Source: Sceloporus undulatus
Taxonomy: Eukaryota > Chordata > Lepidosauria > Squamata > Phrynosomatidae
NCBI RefSeq assembly: GCF_019175285.1
Contig: NC_056523.1
Location: forward strand, 184,433,956-184,497,955
DNA length: 64,000 nt
Direction: 5' to 3'
The translations under genes and the position numbers were made by a program. Positions within the stretch are counted from its first letter, which is position 1. Each line of letters begins with the position of its first letter. Shown here in pieces: positions 35,901 to 43,978 of this stretch. The notes beneath the pieces were generated by a model. It was not told the origin of the DNA. It made no database searches and worked only from the letters and a program-made list of their open reading frames with translations.

Positions 35901-35995
35901 CACATCTGTGGAACAATGGGAAATGGAATGATGTCTACTGCACCTATCCATGCAACTACATCTGTGAGCAGCCTGTGCCAAACCCAAGGACCTAA
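23915..35995 (+). CDS. Hepatic lectin-like C-type lectin receptor, paralogue 2 with KPN site (six coding exons)
   Basis: Coding exons 23915-23999, 27116-27223, 29203-29262, 31756-31907, 34102-34214 and 35851-35995 give one open 220-residue frame with the same phases as gene 1. Tail 1-29 is acidic (AYERQEDDTDEEAG, single Tyr8), the span is about 41-61, the stalk 65-84, the CTLD from about 88. The usual EPN is replaced by K179-P180-N181, while E187 and W198-N199-D200 remain. N181-N182-S183 is an N-glycosylation sequon that starts on the motif asparagine itself; a second sequon is N140-R-T. A lysine cannot ligate calcium as glutamate does, so canonical mannose binding is doubtful (inference from the family). 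AATAAA at 36511-36516 is a plausible poly(A) signal. The gene is about 12 kb long because introns 1-5 are filled with repeats. There are no internal stops, so it is not an obvious pseudogene. Confidence 0.9.
24254..24460. repeat. TTTAACTGCCATGG-family MITE (gene 2 intron 1)
   Basis: CTGCATCCGCAGTTTGATAC and CACTTTAATTGCC on one arm, AAGTGGTGTCAAACTGGAT and GTGTGGATGCAG on the other. Confidence 0.65.
24812..24835. repeat. (GATA)n microsatellite
   Basis: Six GATA/TAGA units in gene 2 intron 1. Confidence 0.85.
25426..25650. repeat. TTTAACTGCCATGG-family MITE (gene 2 intron 1)
   Basis: GACACCACTTTAACTGCCAT and GCAGTTAAAGCAGTGTCAA are inverted arms. The stretch just before it (25063-25400) has G- and CA-rich runs but no recognised feature. 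Confidence 0.65.
26033..26677. mobile_element. Tigger-like element with nested MITE
   Basis: TA then CAGTAATCTATCCTTATC at the left and AAAAGGGGACTACTG at the right, with GCAGTTTCAGTTACCC and GTTTTGCTCTTCGCAG inside. These are the known ends and subterminal sequence type of Tigger (pogo-related) elements. No transposase remains. Confidence 0.65.
26064..26464. mobile_element. MITE nested in the Tigger-like element
   Basis: GGGCCTGAGCAGACAGG at the left and GCGAACAACCCC at the right are partly mirrored, and TTT flanks both ends. The interior is GC-richer than its surroundings. Harbinger-like by analogy only. Confidence 0.4.
26793..26878. repeat. DNA transposon fragment
   Basis: CCTCGACATATCCACAGG, CAAAATCCATAATTTTGG and ACATGAGTGTATACAGTA form a short, partly palindromic interspersed repeat. 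Confidence 0.4.
27116..27223 (+). CDS. Gene 2 exon 2: transmembrane segment
   Basis: A 108-nt exon, phase 1 to phase 1, acceptor TTTTGATAG and donor GTAATG. It encodes RYIRQWQWKSSY, then the hydrophobic LVYLLLAVAYLLIIILFG. It is very close to the same exon of gene 3 and less like that of gene 1. Confidence 0.92.
27381..27598. repeat. TTTAACTGCCATGG-family MITE (gene 2 intron 2)
   Basis: GGCTGTATCAACAATGAAGA mirrors TTCTTCAGTAACACTAGGCA; the middle has TTTAACTGCCATGG and CCATGGCAGTTAAAA. Confidence 0.65.
27762..27983. repeat. TTTAACTGCCATGG-family MITE (gene 2 intron 2)
   Basis: GGTCCAAAACACACTGCA and TGCAATGTGTTTTGGACC are nearly exact inverted ends; interior TTTAACTGCCCTGG. Confidence 0.7.
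28029..29072. mobile_element. 1.04-kb TIR element GGGGTCATTCCC (gene 2 intron 2)
   Basis: GGGGTCATTCCCAGTTGG at the left and CAGTGGGAATGACCCC at the right. Inside are (CTTC)n at about 28226-28312, (GGAA)n at about 28600-28650, and an inverted pair AATAGAAATAATCGAAAAAT / TTTTTTGATTATTTCTATT near 28738-28820. ORFs of 100-200 codons here are low-complexity translation. A related piece lies at 55629-55880. Confidence 0.65.
29203..29262 (+). CDS. Gene 2 exon 3: stalk
   Basis: A 60-nt exon, phase 1 to phase 1, acceptor ATTTTCAG and donor GTGAGT. It encodes a short polar stalk (SYSDLNKEPLKPEAQQDRE). It was found by phase, position and size match to gene 3. Confidence 0.8.
29588..29930. mobile_element. 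Harbinger-like MITE with ATA flanks (gene 2 intron 3)
   Basis: GGGGCAGTACAGATGG at the left pairs with CCCATGTGTACCAGGCA at the right; ATA precedes (29585-29587) and follows (29931-29933). Interior ATTAGGGTTCGGAAGTG parallels other copies. Confidence 0.6.
29955..30020. repeat. TTTAACTGCCATGG-family MITE, one arm
   Basis: TATAGTGTTATAATGCCACT and CTGCTATGGCTGTATTCTA; the other arm is missing. Confidence 0.45.
30327..30582. mobile_element. Mariner-type MITE, TA-flanked (gene 2 intron 3)
   Basis: CAGTGGTGCCTCGGGTTACG at the left and CGTATCCCGAGGTACCACTG at the right, TA on both sides. The interior is built of repeated TTACGAAA/TTTCGTAAC units. A close copy in the opposite orientation lies at 57421-57686. 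Confidence 0.8.
30698..30800 (-). mobile_element. CR1 LINE 3' end
   Basis: ATAGAATCATAGAGTTAGAA, GAGACCTTAAGGGCCATTGA and CCTGCCATGCAAGAA are the reverse of the CR1 3' UTR seen intact at 40780-40881. Confidence 0.75.
30830..31740. other. Gene 2 intron 3, no recognised feature
   Basis: No repeat ends or coding signals recognised before the CTLD exon at 31756. Confidence 0.4.
31756..31907 (+). CDS. Gene 2 exon 4: first CTLD exon
   Basis: A 152-nt exon, acceptor TTTACTCAG and donor GTAAAG. It encodes ASCGPDNTQWVRFHGKCYYFS, ATWMIAKKKCEAK and LVIIKSMAEQ. The first cysteine pair and the W-x-x-A-x-x-x-C helix are intact. Confidence 0.92.
32128..32266. repeat. TTTAACTGCCATGG-family MITE, partial
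   Basis: GCACCAGAGCTCTCTGACAG, AAATCCCAGAATTCCATAGC and GACAGTTAAAGTGCTATCAA; only the right part is kept. Confidence 0.55.
32520..32557. repeat. (TTTTG)n run
   Basis: Several TTTTG units in gene 2 intron 4. Confidence 0.75.
32622..33330 (-). mobile_element. L2-clade LINE 3' part
   Basis: Minus strand encodes YQVRKLQLVQNMAGRLVTG, then, after a frame change, MLVITFKALHGLGPTYLRD, NGLPDEICQITSLDAFKKAV and FFQQAFPK. The tail has AAATAAATAAATAAAT at 32625-32645. More degraded than the copy at 14665-16013. Confidence 0.8.
33335..33660 (-). mobile_element. L1-like LINE reverse transcriptase fragment
   Basis: Minus-strand frames show DFIPRRNLVDALSQASNTF-like sequence, WIGSIFLRFLD and LSHGTRQGCLLSHLLFL, the last being the L1 box GTRQGCPLSPLLF. 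Frames are broken. Confidence 0.6.
33710..33950. mobile_element. Tigger-like MITE (gene 2 intron 4)
   Basis: TA, then CAGTTGGCTCTCCATATCCA at the left and GATACCAAGGGCCACTG at the right; interior GGGATTTAAGCATCCAC. Confidence 0.7.
34102..34214 (+). CDS. Gene 2 exon 5: second CTLD exon
   Basis: A 113-nt exon, phase 0 to phase 2, acceptor CTTGTAG and donor GTGAGT. It encodes NFLQNRTNNQRYWIGLSN, EGEWKWLDG and SGFT. N-R-T is an N-glycosylation sequon. Confidence 0.92.
34318..34990 (-). mobile_element. tRNA-derived SINE split by a MITE
   Basis: The body 34318-34498 ends GAGTTCTA; the remaining head resumes at 34944 with GTCCAACACTCAAACC. Between them sits the MITE at 34499-34940. Minus-strand orientation, same family as 19684-19912. 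Confidence 0.7.
34499..34940. mobile_element. MITE GGGCTCATCTACATT with 3-bp duplication CTA
   Basis: GGGCTCATCTACATT at the left mirrors AATGTAGACAAGCTC at the right; CTA flanks both sides (34496-34498 and 34941-34943). It is in inverse orientation to the copy at 49945-50429. Confidence 0.75.
34991..35205 (-). mobile_element. tRNA-derived SINE
   Basis: GTCATTTCTTACTCATGG, GATTTTCTTGGCATGATTTG and CTTCCTCTACCCAAGGTCAC in the order of the 19684 copy. Confidence 0.7.
35698..35717. repeat. (CA)n microsatellite
   Basis: About ten CA units, after a CCCCCC run, in gene 2 intron 5. Confidence 0.8.
35851..35995 (+). CDS. Gene 2 exon 6: KPN-type terminal CTLD exon
   Basis: Acceptor AACTACAG. It encodes YWAPGKPNNSESGEDC, KWNDVYCTYPC and NYICEQPVPNPRT, stop TAA 35993-35995. 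The AAG codon replaces the GAG of genes 1 and 3 in the sugar-site tripeptide; everything else expected of this exon is present. Confidence 0.92.
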
Positions 35996-36074
35996 GCATC
36001 TCCAAAATGCCCCCATGCACAGAGAAAGTGTTGGCCTAATTGCCTGCTTCTACAGACTTTATTCTAATGCAGAG

Positions 36075-36220
36075 GCACGGAAAGTGTGGTCTTGCGTGGT
36101 TGGACTGCAGCTTCCAGCAGTCCTGGTCAGAGTAATCAATGGTGAGGAATGCTGGGAGCTGCAGTATAACCACTGATTATGCTGACCAAGACTGTTGAGA
36201 GCTGCAGTTAGACAACATCT
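36075..36220. repeat. Palindromic MITE in gene 2 3' UTR
   Basis: GGTTGGACTGCAGCTTCCAG and GAGGAATGCTGGGAGCTGCA, ending AGACAACATCTGGAAAAGC. Same family as 110-232. It would be part of the gene 2 3' UTR if the poly(A) signal at 36511 is used. Confidence 0.55.
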
Positions 36221-36510
36221 GGAAAAGCACATTTTGTTCACCCCACAACATGGACACACAGGAATAGTGATATCCTTTTCATATGCCAAGCACCTGAATC
36301 CCAAAGAGGTCCTTTAACTACAACTCTTAAAGACTTTAATTTTAAACTGATTTGGCTGGATTTTTTTGGTAAACCATGGCTGATTGTGAACATCCTTCCT
36401 GCTGTTTATAAAGATTTCCAGTCTTGAATTTATTTTTGCTCATACTGCTGCTAACTCAAATGGTGTGTAGGCTGCCTTTTTGTATACTTTGAGAATTGGC
36501 TTGAAAAGTA

Positions 36511-36516
36511 AATAAA
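36511..36516 (+). terminator. Likely poly(A) signal of gene 2
   Basis: AATAAA about 515 nt after the gene 2 stop, followed by TTTTCTTCTT and TTGTTTTC, a U/GU-rich downstream tract. Confidence 0.5.
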
Positions 36517-36519
36517 GCC

Positions 36520-37470
36520 AGTTTTCTTCTTAATTGTTTTCACTTTCTCATTTTAAAAGGCTCACTGTGGGCTCATGCACACATATAGGCTAGGCAAGTA
36601 TTTGTTAAAGACTGGGAAAGTCCATTAACTAAGCAGTGCATATTCATATATGCAGAGGCTGGTGCTTTGAACAATCAACTAAAGATAATAATCTGCGAAC
36701 TTCATATTTTGTGTGAGGCAAAAATGAGTGTAGACTACCTTTCCTGTACAGCTAACAATGATATGAAGTTGGGTGTTTGTGTGTGAAATCAAGCCAGGAA
36801 ATATCAGTTAAGGAAGCAACATGGCCAACAGTACCAAGAGTGAACACACTAGGGAGGGAACACTTACTGCCTGTGTCTACCTGTATTGCCCTTTAGTGGC
36901 TGACAATGAGTTGTGCAAATGTGGTTGCACCTTTCTTCACTTCCACCAATGTATACCATACCTAGAAATATACTGCCATGAAACATAAGGCCTATGGTAA
37001 TTATTTCTGCTAATATCTGAATAAATAGGTTTAATGCAAATCAACATGAACACTTGGGGCGAACTGTGCAAATGCTAAAAAGAGAAACAAGAGATGCTAC
37101 AGAAGAGATCCAGAAATCAGGTGGTAGTTAAACCTCTGTGGATTTCAGTATGCTCCAGTGGAATCCTTTTAGTTAATAGCCCTTGTAGATATACTGTAAT
37201 AATACGAATTTTTGTAGCCCTCACAACACTACAGAATGCTTTATTTGATTTTATATGGTTTATGGGTTTAATTTTGAGTTCTCTCTTTTCTGCAAATGTT
37301 ACTTGATATTTATGACAAAAATCTAATTGTTAGGTCTGACAAGAGTAGACACGCTGAAGTGATGGAACTTGCATTAAGTGTTGATTTCCTATGTTCCCAT
37401 TAGTTCAATGGGTCTATTCCAGTTGGAACTAGTTGGATACTTAGGCTTATTATGCCTTATATATAATGTT
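36520..37470. other. No recognised feature downstream of gene 2
   Basis: Unique-looking AT-rich DNA; no CTLD-like exon or repeat ends seen. Confidence 0.4.
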
Positions 37471-37475
37471 TTTAC

Positions 37476-37656
37476 AATTGGCCCTCCATATCCATGGATT
37501 CTTTATTTGCAGATTCAACTATCTACAGCTTGAAAATATTCCGAAAATATACTCATTCCAAAACACAAACCTTAATTTTTGCCATTTTATATAAGAGACA
37601 CCATTTTACTGCACCACTGTATTTACTACGACTTGAGCATCTATGAATTTTAGTAT
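37476..37656. mobile_element. Tigger-like MITE, right end missing
   Basis: TTGGCCCTCCATATCCATGG, ATTTTATATAAGAGACACCA and ACGACTTGAGCATCTATG in family order. Confidence 0.65.
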
Positions 37657-38807
37657 TGAATATTGTATATTTATGTTACTGTTGTTTTAATTTTCTTTTA
37701 CCTGTAAAAATTTGTCATCATCTATTTAAATGTATCAGAGTTATGATTATTATAAGAAGGTTTTACGTTTATGACTTGATTTCATTAGCAGTGCTAATAG
37801 GACATGGCCTGATTTTTAAAGTGAAGCTGAGATCAGCACATCAGTCAGATAGCATTTAAATCTGTACTTGCAACAAATTGCTGAACAGGATCTTTTGAGG
37901 AAGGTTGACTGGGGCAGGTATTAAAATGATTTCTGAAATGCCAAAATTGAAATATTGCTTTGAAATTTGAGTGATTTATTTAACAGATTATATCCTGCCT
38001 TAATATTCTATTCTGGTTTTTTTATCACATCGTCATATCACTCCAGCATTTACCATTCATTGATAGATTTATCTTATATATAGAAGAAATAAAATGTAAT
38101 GTAATGTAATTATATATATATATATAAGATTTGTCAATGTCTTTTCAGTTTTATGCTGGAAAGCCAGATATATTTTTCTTATCCATATTTTAGAAATGAT
38201 ATCTTGCTCTTAAATGACATGTCAAGGACAAGCAACCAAAAATAATCACATTTTAAATCTTTGACACTTTGTTATGGGCTGAATCTCATGCTGGCCAAGA
38301 CTATGGATCTTGAGATTCTAGTTAAGTAAATTAAATGGAACTAACTAGCTTATCCTTGATGAAAAAACTGGTATATTCTTAAAAATTGAATTTATGTATC
38401 GTCCTTATGAATGAATAACACGTTAATGGTGTTTGACAACATCAAACACTCTGCAAGCATTCAATGTGAAGTGAATGACTGTTCCCAAACTGTGCACAGA
38501 GCACGATACTAAGCTTGTTTTCGACTAACACAGCATATTACACAAAGTTGCCCAGTTTTTAAAACTCACATAAAGCTTTGAAGGAGGAAGTTAATGTCAC
38601 AGAATCAGCAGGAATAAGAGAACCACACCTCTTGACCATGAGAAACCCTTTAGACCAGTTTCTGGAAAATTCCTTGCCCCTGTTTCCCCAAGTTCTTTAA
38701 TCTAATTTGTTTCTGACACCACCGCTTCTTTAAAGCTTCCCGTTAATCTGGTACTCTGATAATTCTGAACACATTTCTAGGCTCCGCAGTCTTTTCCCCC
38801 TTGTCTT

Positions 38808-39002
38808 TTATAATTGGCTCTGATGAATGAATCTCAGGCTTTCAAGCGAAGGACAATGAGCAATGCAGAAAAGTAACATTAACAGAGACAATAAAAGAAT
38901 GGTGGCAAAGATCCCAGTGCTAGGAGGTAATTTGTTAAGAAAAATTGCACCCACAATGCCAAACACTAGGTACACAACACCAAAGGCCAACCAAGCTATT
39001 TT
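38808..39002 (-). other. Minus-strand ORF with two hydrophobic segments, unknown
   Basis: Reading leftwards, an acceptor-like TTATGCTTTAG is followed by an open frame: KIAWLAFGVVYLVFGIVG, then AIFLNKLPPST, then GIFATILLLSLLMLLFCIA, and a stop at 38808-38810. Two hydrophobic stretches are separated by a short loop. It has no ATG, so it would have to be a 3' exon. I do not recognise the family, and no upstream exons were identified. It may be a lone exon of an unrecognised gene, a pseudogene piece or chance. Confidence 0.25.
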
Positions 39003-39110
39003 CTAAAGCATAATATCCCACAAGCACTGCTCCTAGTTCATGGCAGAAAGAGTAAAATGATAATAAATAGCTAACAAATCAGTTGCCCTTTGTGATATGC
39101 CCTTTGTGAT

Positions 39111-40881
39111 ATGTTCTTTGCAGCAAAGGGAAGAAGAAGGAAACGGTTGGGCCACTGCGTGCCGAAGATGGCAAAATGCTAACGGGACAGAGAAAAGGCA
39201 GAATTACTCAACACCTTTTTTGCTACAGTCTTCTCAGAAAAGGCAAAGGGTGCTCAACCTGAGGATAATGGAGCAGAGGACAGAAAAGAGGAATTTCAGC
39301 ACAGAATAAGTAAAGAGGTAGTAGAGGAATACCTGTTCAACCTAAACGAATATAAGTCTCCAGGACCAGATGAACTACATCCAAGGGTATTAAAAGAACT
39401 GGCAAATATAATATCGGAGCCATTGGCAATAATCTTTGAGAAGTCCTGGAGAACAGGAGAGATCCCAGCCGACTGGAGGAGGGCAAACGTTATCCCCATC
39501 TTCAAAAAAGGGAAAAAAGAGGATCCCAACAATTATCGTCCAGTTAGTCTGACATCCATACCAGGAAAGATTCTAGAGCAGATCATTAAACAAAAAGTCT
39601 GTGAACATCTAGAAAGTAATTCCATAATCACAGAAAGTCAACATGGGTTTCAGAGAAAGAAGTCATGCCAGACAAACCTGATCTCTTTTTTTGATAAAAT
39701 TACCAGCTTGTTACATGAAGGGAATGCTGTGAATGTAGTATATCTTGATTTCAGTAAGGCCTTTGACAGGGTTCCCCATGATAATCTTGCAAACAAGCTT
39801 GTAAAATGTGGGCTAGACAAGGCAACTGTTACATGGATTTGTAACTGGTTGACTGACCGAATGCAAAAAGTGCTCAACAATGGCTCTTTTTCATCCTGGA
39901 GAGAAGTGACCAGGGCTCTGTCCTGGGCCCAGTGCTATTCAACATCTTTATCAATGACTTGGAGGACAAAATTGGGGGCATACTTATCAAATTTGCAGAT
40001 GACACCAAATTAGGAGGAGTAGCTAATACCCCAGAGGACAGGATCAAGATTCAAAATGACCTGAACAGACTAGAAAACTGGGCCAAAGCTAACAAAATGA
40101 AATTCAACACGGAGAAATGTAAGGTACTGCACTTAGGGCGGAAAAACGAAAAGCACAGATATAGGATGGAGGACACCTGGCTGAATGAAACTACGTGTGA
40201 AAGGGATCTAGGAGTCCAAGTAGACCACAAGTTGAACATGAGTCAACAGTGCAATGCGGCAGCTAACAAGGCCAATGCGATGTTAGACTGCATCAATAGA
40301 AGTATAGTGTCTAGATCAAGGGAAGTAATAGTGCCACTCTATTCTGCCTTGGTCAGGCCCCACCTGGAATATTGTGTCCAGTTCTGGGCACCACATTTAA
40401 AAAAGGACATTGAGAAACTGGAGCGTGTCCAAAGGAGGGTGACTAAAATGGTGAAGGGTCTGGAAACCATGCCCTATGAGGAACGCCTTAGGGAGCTGGG
40501 TATGTTTAGCCTGGAGAAAAGAAGGTTAAGAGGTGATATGATAGCCCTGTTTAAATATTTGAAGGGATATCATATTGAGGGGGGAACAAGTTTGTTTTCT
40601 GCTGCTCCAGAGACTAGAACGCGGAACAATGGATGCAAGCTCCAGGAAAAGAGATTCCACCTCAACATTAGGAAGAACTTCCTGACAGTAAGGGCTTTTC
40701 GACGGTGGAACAAACTCCCCCGGAGGGTGATAGAGTCTCCTTCTTTAGAGTTCTTTAAGCAGAGGCTGGATGGACATCTGTTGGGGATGCTTTGATTTAG
40801 ATTTCCTGCATGGCAGGGAGTTGGACTGGATGGCCCTTGCGGTCTCTTCCAACTCTACGATTCTATGATTCTATGATTCTA
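39111..40881 (+). mobile_element. CR1 LINE, 5'-truncated
   Basis: Reading left to right: SPGPDELHPRVLKELA, ADWRRANVIPIFKKGKKEDP, NYRPVSLTSIPGKILEQIIK, VVYLDFSKAFDRVPHD, then LFNIFINDLEDK, FADDTKLGG (catalytic ADD) and the C-terminal FLTVRAFRRWNKLP and EFFKQRLDGHLLGML. The 3' end is the classic CR1 tail, GGACTGGATGGCCCTTGCGG followed by ATTCTATGATTCTATGATTCT, here in pieces of eight. Between 39900 and 39935 a short deletion removes the GVPQG box and shifts the frame. The 5' end (endonuclease) is absent. Confidence 0.92.
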
Positions 40882-41211
40882 AATTGTTACCTGAGGCAGA
40901 TAACTGTCTAATGGAAGGGATGTGTAATGGAAGGGTTGGCCCTACCCTGCCCACAAGGCTGAAGCCTGCCCACACCAGCTCCAAGCCACACAGAAAGAGT
41001 GAATAGTGTTGAATAGCTGAGCTAGGCATAGGCAAATGAACAAGGGTTGTCAGGCCTATCTGTGACTACACAGTCCCAAGATGCAAGGGAAAGCCTCAGT
41101 CTCTTTCACTCAGTGCCTGGTGGCAGAGCTACTGCTGAAAAGCTAGGTGCTGTTTGAGGGCAGAAGACTGAGGTTGCCCTTTCCTCCATCCTTTCCAGAT
41201 GCTTTTGTCAC

Positions 41212-41755
41212 CAGTCACTAACTAGGGTTGGCATGACCCAGTGAGGTAACTCATGGTGTCGCACACACAATCACTGACCACTTCCCAAACCACATCATAC
41301 AAAATCCTTAGTCAAGCTTTTTGTTGTACTGATGTTATTCACAGATACATTCTTGTACTGTATATCACTGAGCGGCAAGAGTTGTAACATAAACAACTAG
41401 AAAAATTAAAATGATACCTTTAAATTTAAATTACAATATAGTGCACAGAACATAAAGGCATTTACATGTACATAGCTTCATGTGGTTAAAGTGGAAATTG
41501 ATAAGATGTGGTTTTTTTTAAAAAAAATAAAAATTTAAAATAATTTTTTAAATTTTTAAAAAAATTAAAAATTAAATTTTATTTTAAAACCTGTAACCTC
41601 TCCTTTCTCCTCACACTGAGCTTCATCCCAATCACACCATCTTTCAGCATTTTGAAGAGACATAGCCCCTTTCTACCAAAAGGCAGATGTTTCAGGTGTC
41701 ACCCCACTTAGTGTGTCACCTGGTGCAGCCCTCAGCCCTAGTGATGCCCCAGTCT
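41212..41755 (-). mobile_element. hAT-like MITE, family GTCACTAG, copy 3 (inverted)
   Basis: CTAGGGTTGGCATGACCC at the left and CCTAGTGATGCCCCAG at the right, with AAGGCAGATGTTTCAG, ATTTAAA-rich centre and AAAATCCTTAGTC as in copies 1 and 2. Confidence 0.6.
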
Positions 41756-41839
41756 GCCACATTTCCTTCCTCTCTGTGCTCCCCTCAGGCTCTCTCCAGG
41801 CATTAATTCTCTTCTGATTTGCTTCTAGTCTCCTCAAAT

Positions 41840-42184
41840 AAAGTACAAACTCAATTTCTCATATCCAAAATTTCAAAATTTGAAATATTCCAAAATCCAA
41901 ATTTGTCCACATGGGTGGCTGGGATAATGTCACTTTTGCTTTCTGATGGTTACGTGTGCACAAACTTTGTTTCATGCACAAAATTATTTAAAATACTGTG
42001 TATAAAATTACCTTCAGGCAATATGTATAAGGCGTGTACGGAACATAAATGAATTTCTTGTTTAGACTTAGTTCCCATCTCCAACATATCTCACTATGTA
42101 TATGCAAATATTACAAAATTCAAAAAATCCAAAATCCAAAACACTTTCGGTCTCAAGCATTTCATGTAAGGGAGACTTAACCTG
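41840..42184. mobile_element. Tigger-like MITE
   Basis: CATATCCAAAATTTCAAAAT, GGGTGGCTGGGATAATGTCA, CAAACTTTGTTTCATGCACA and the end GGGAGACTTAACCTG next to TA. Matches a widely known vertebrate TA-flanked family with CCTTATCC-type ends; assignment from memory. Confidence 0.5.
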
Positions 42185-42599
42185 TACTGTCATGGAGGTC
42201 TCTATCATTGCACCTGAGGGTCTGTTTTTTCAATCATCACACAGGAAGTGAAGGGCACAAGCCTTCTAAATCAGAGATGGGAAGGCTGGGTTTTCTTTAA
42301 TTCCAGTTTTCATCAGCTCCAGTCAGTTAGGCCAGTGCACGTTTCAGAACACACTGGGCCTGTTTTAGGGCCAGTGCGATAAACTTCAATGTCTCCCAGT
42401 TGATTCATGGAACATTATATAACATGGGGAAACAAAACAGCACCTGGCAGGACCCCACAGGCCAATGTCCAAGGACCCAAACAGAAGCCCAACAACAACA
42501 ACTATTTAAAATACCAATAAAGCTTACAAAGTTGCTATAAAGTTTGCAAAGTTCTTGATAATGGAGATATAAGCAGGTAAAACAAAATAGTAAAAGGTT

Positions 42600-43375
42600 G
42601 CTTACTGTTTATTATTGAAACTCTGCAAATTCACTTGAGAGAGTCATTATGTATTCAAAGTTTTTTGGCCTGGAGTAATAACATTTTCAATGTAAATGGC
42701 ATTCAGGAGTGGTTTACCATTGCCTTCTTTTGTGAAGTACTAATTCCTTTAGAGTTAGCTCCAGTGCTCTGGTCATTGTCACTGAGAGATCTTCCAGCAG
42801 TTGTTTGGTACCTTTAGTCTGTCTCCTCAGCAAAAACCTGTCTGGCATGGGTAGGCTTGCCATATCCCGCCTGTGGGCGGGACTTTCCTGGTTTTGGGCG
42901 GGTCCCACCCCCAGGATTTCCCCCGCCCCCGGGCTTTGTTGCAAAGCGGTGGCGGGGGAAAGAGAGAGGCCTCTGTAGGCCTCTCTCCTTTGGCAGGGGG
43001 GGGCCAAGGGAGGGAAAGAAGCCTCGCCTGCCCAGGCCAGACTTCTTTCCCTGCCTGAGCTCCGCCGGCAAAAACGGAGCCCAGGCGGGGAAAAGAAAGC
43101 CTCCCTGGGGGCGGATTCCTTCTCCGCCTGGGCTCCATCCTTGCTGAGAACGGAGCCCAGGTGGAGAAGGAATCCTCCCCTCAGTGAGGCTCTTTTTCAA
43201 ATGTAGGACCAAAAAAAAAAGGGGGGGGGGGATCCTACATTTGAAAATTTTGTCCTACATTTGTCCCGGTTTGGAAGTCCTGACTAATGGCAACCCTAGG
43301 CATGGGATACCCTACCAGCAGCACTGCTGCCATCCTCTCAGCATAGACTCTTACCTCTCTAGAGCATGCAGTCCC
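42600..43375. repeat. Unclassified interspersed repeat, copy A, split by a hAT MITE
   Basis: CTGCAAATTCACTTGAGAGA, GCATTCAGGAGTGGTTTACC, GTTTGGTACCTTTAGTCTG and, after the insertion, CAGCAGCACTGCTGCCATCC. A second copy lies at 51975-52690, so the repeat flanks gene 3 on both sides. Confidence 0.55.
42852..43298. mobile_element. GC-rich hAT MITE with perfect 8-bp duplication GGCATGGG
   Basis: TAGGCTTGCCAT at the left and ATGGCAACCCTA at the right, with GGCATGGG on both sides (42844-42851, 43299-43306). The interior is GC-rich with several local palindromes, e.g. GGATTCCTTCTCCGCCTGGG with its inverse at 43150-43178, and an A10G12 homopolymer near 43210. ORFs of 60-132 codons on both strands are shadows. 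Confidence 0.8.
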
Positions 43376-43393
43376 ACCATCATGTAAAGGCAT

Positions 43394-43730
43394 GAAGGTA
43401 AAGGTAAAGGTTTTCCCTTAACAGGATTGTCTAGTCATGTTCAAATGTAGGGGGCAATGCTCATCTCTGTTACTAAGCCGAGGAAGGCTATGTTGTCAAA
43501 GATGACTCTGCGGTCATGTGGCCAGCATGACTGCATGGAATACTATTTTCTTACCACTGAAGTGATACCTATTTATCTATTTGCACTTTCACATGCTTTC
43601 AAATTGCCAGGTTGGCAGAAGCCGGGACTAGTGACAGGAGCTACTCTGTCACATGCCACGTGCATCTCAAACTGCCAATCTGTGAACTTGCAATCGTCAG
43701 CATCTTATTCGCTGAAACACCATGTACAAG
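43394..43730 (-). mobile_element. Sauria-like SINE with BovB-type tail
   Basis: Plus strand starts GGTAAAGGTAAAGGTTTTCC, then GGGGGCAATGCTCATCTCTG, GGTCATGTGGCCAGCATGAC and GTTGGCAGAAGCCGGGACTA. Read on the minus strand it ends in the ACCTTTACCTTTACC tail I associate with squamate SINEs mobilised by BovB. Confidence 0.7.
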
Positions 43731-43938
43731 TCAGTAACAAGATGGAAGATAGACGACCTATGGTTGAAAATGTGATGATGATAACACAGAGAAGACTGTG
43801 ATCTATTTGAATTTATCATTTTTCTTTTTTCCAGGTCAAAAGTCTAATGAATTTTTTGTCACCCATGACACTAACCGAATCCTCCCTGCACCAATTTATT
43901 TGTCCCGTGAATATTGCAGATTGTACTCAAGATGACTA

Positions 43939-43977
<39 letters not shown>

Positions 43978-43978
43978 C
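43939..43978. repeat. (AC)n(AG)n microsatellite
   Basis: About ten AC units followed by about eleven AG units. Confidence 0.85.

Noticed and set aside
42714-43212. Overlapping ORFs of 96-132 codons, proline/glycine-rich
   Set aside because: They lie in a GC-rich hAT MITE with a perfect target duplication; both strands are open because of few AT stops.
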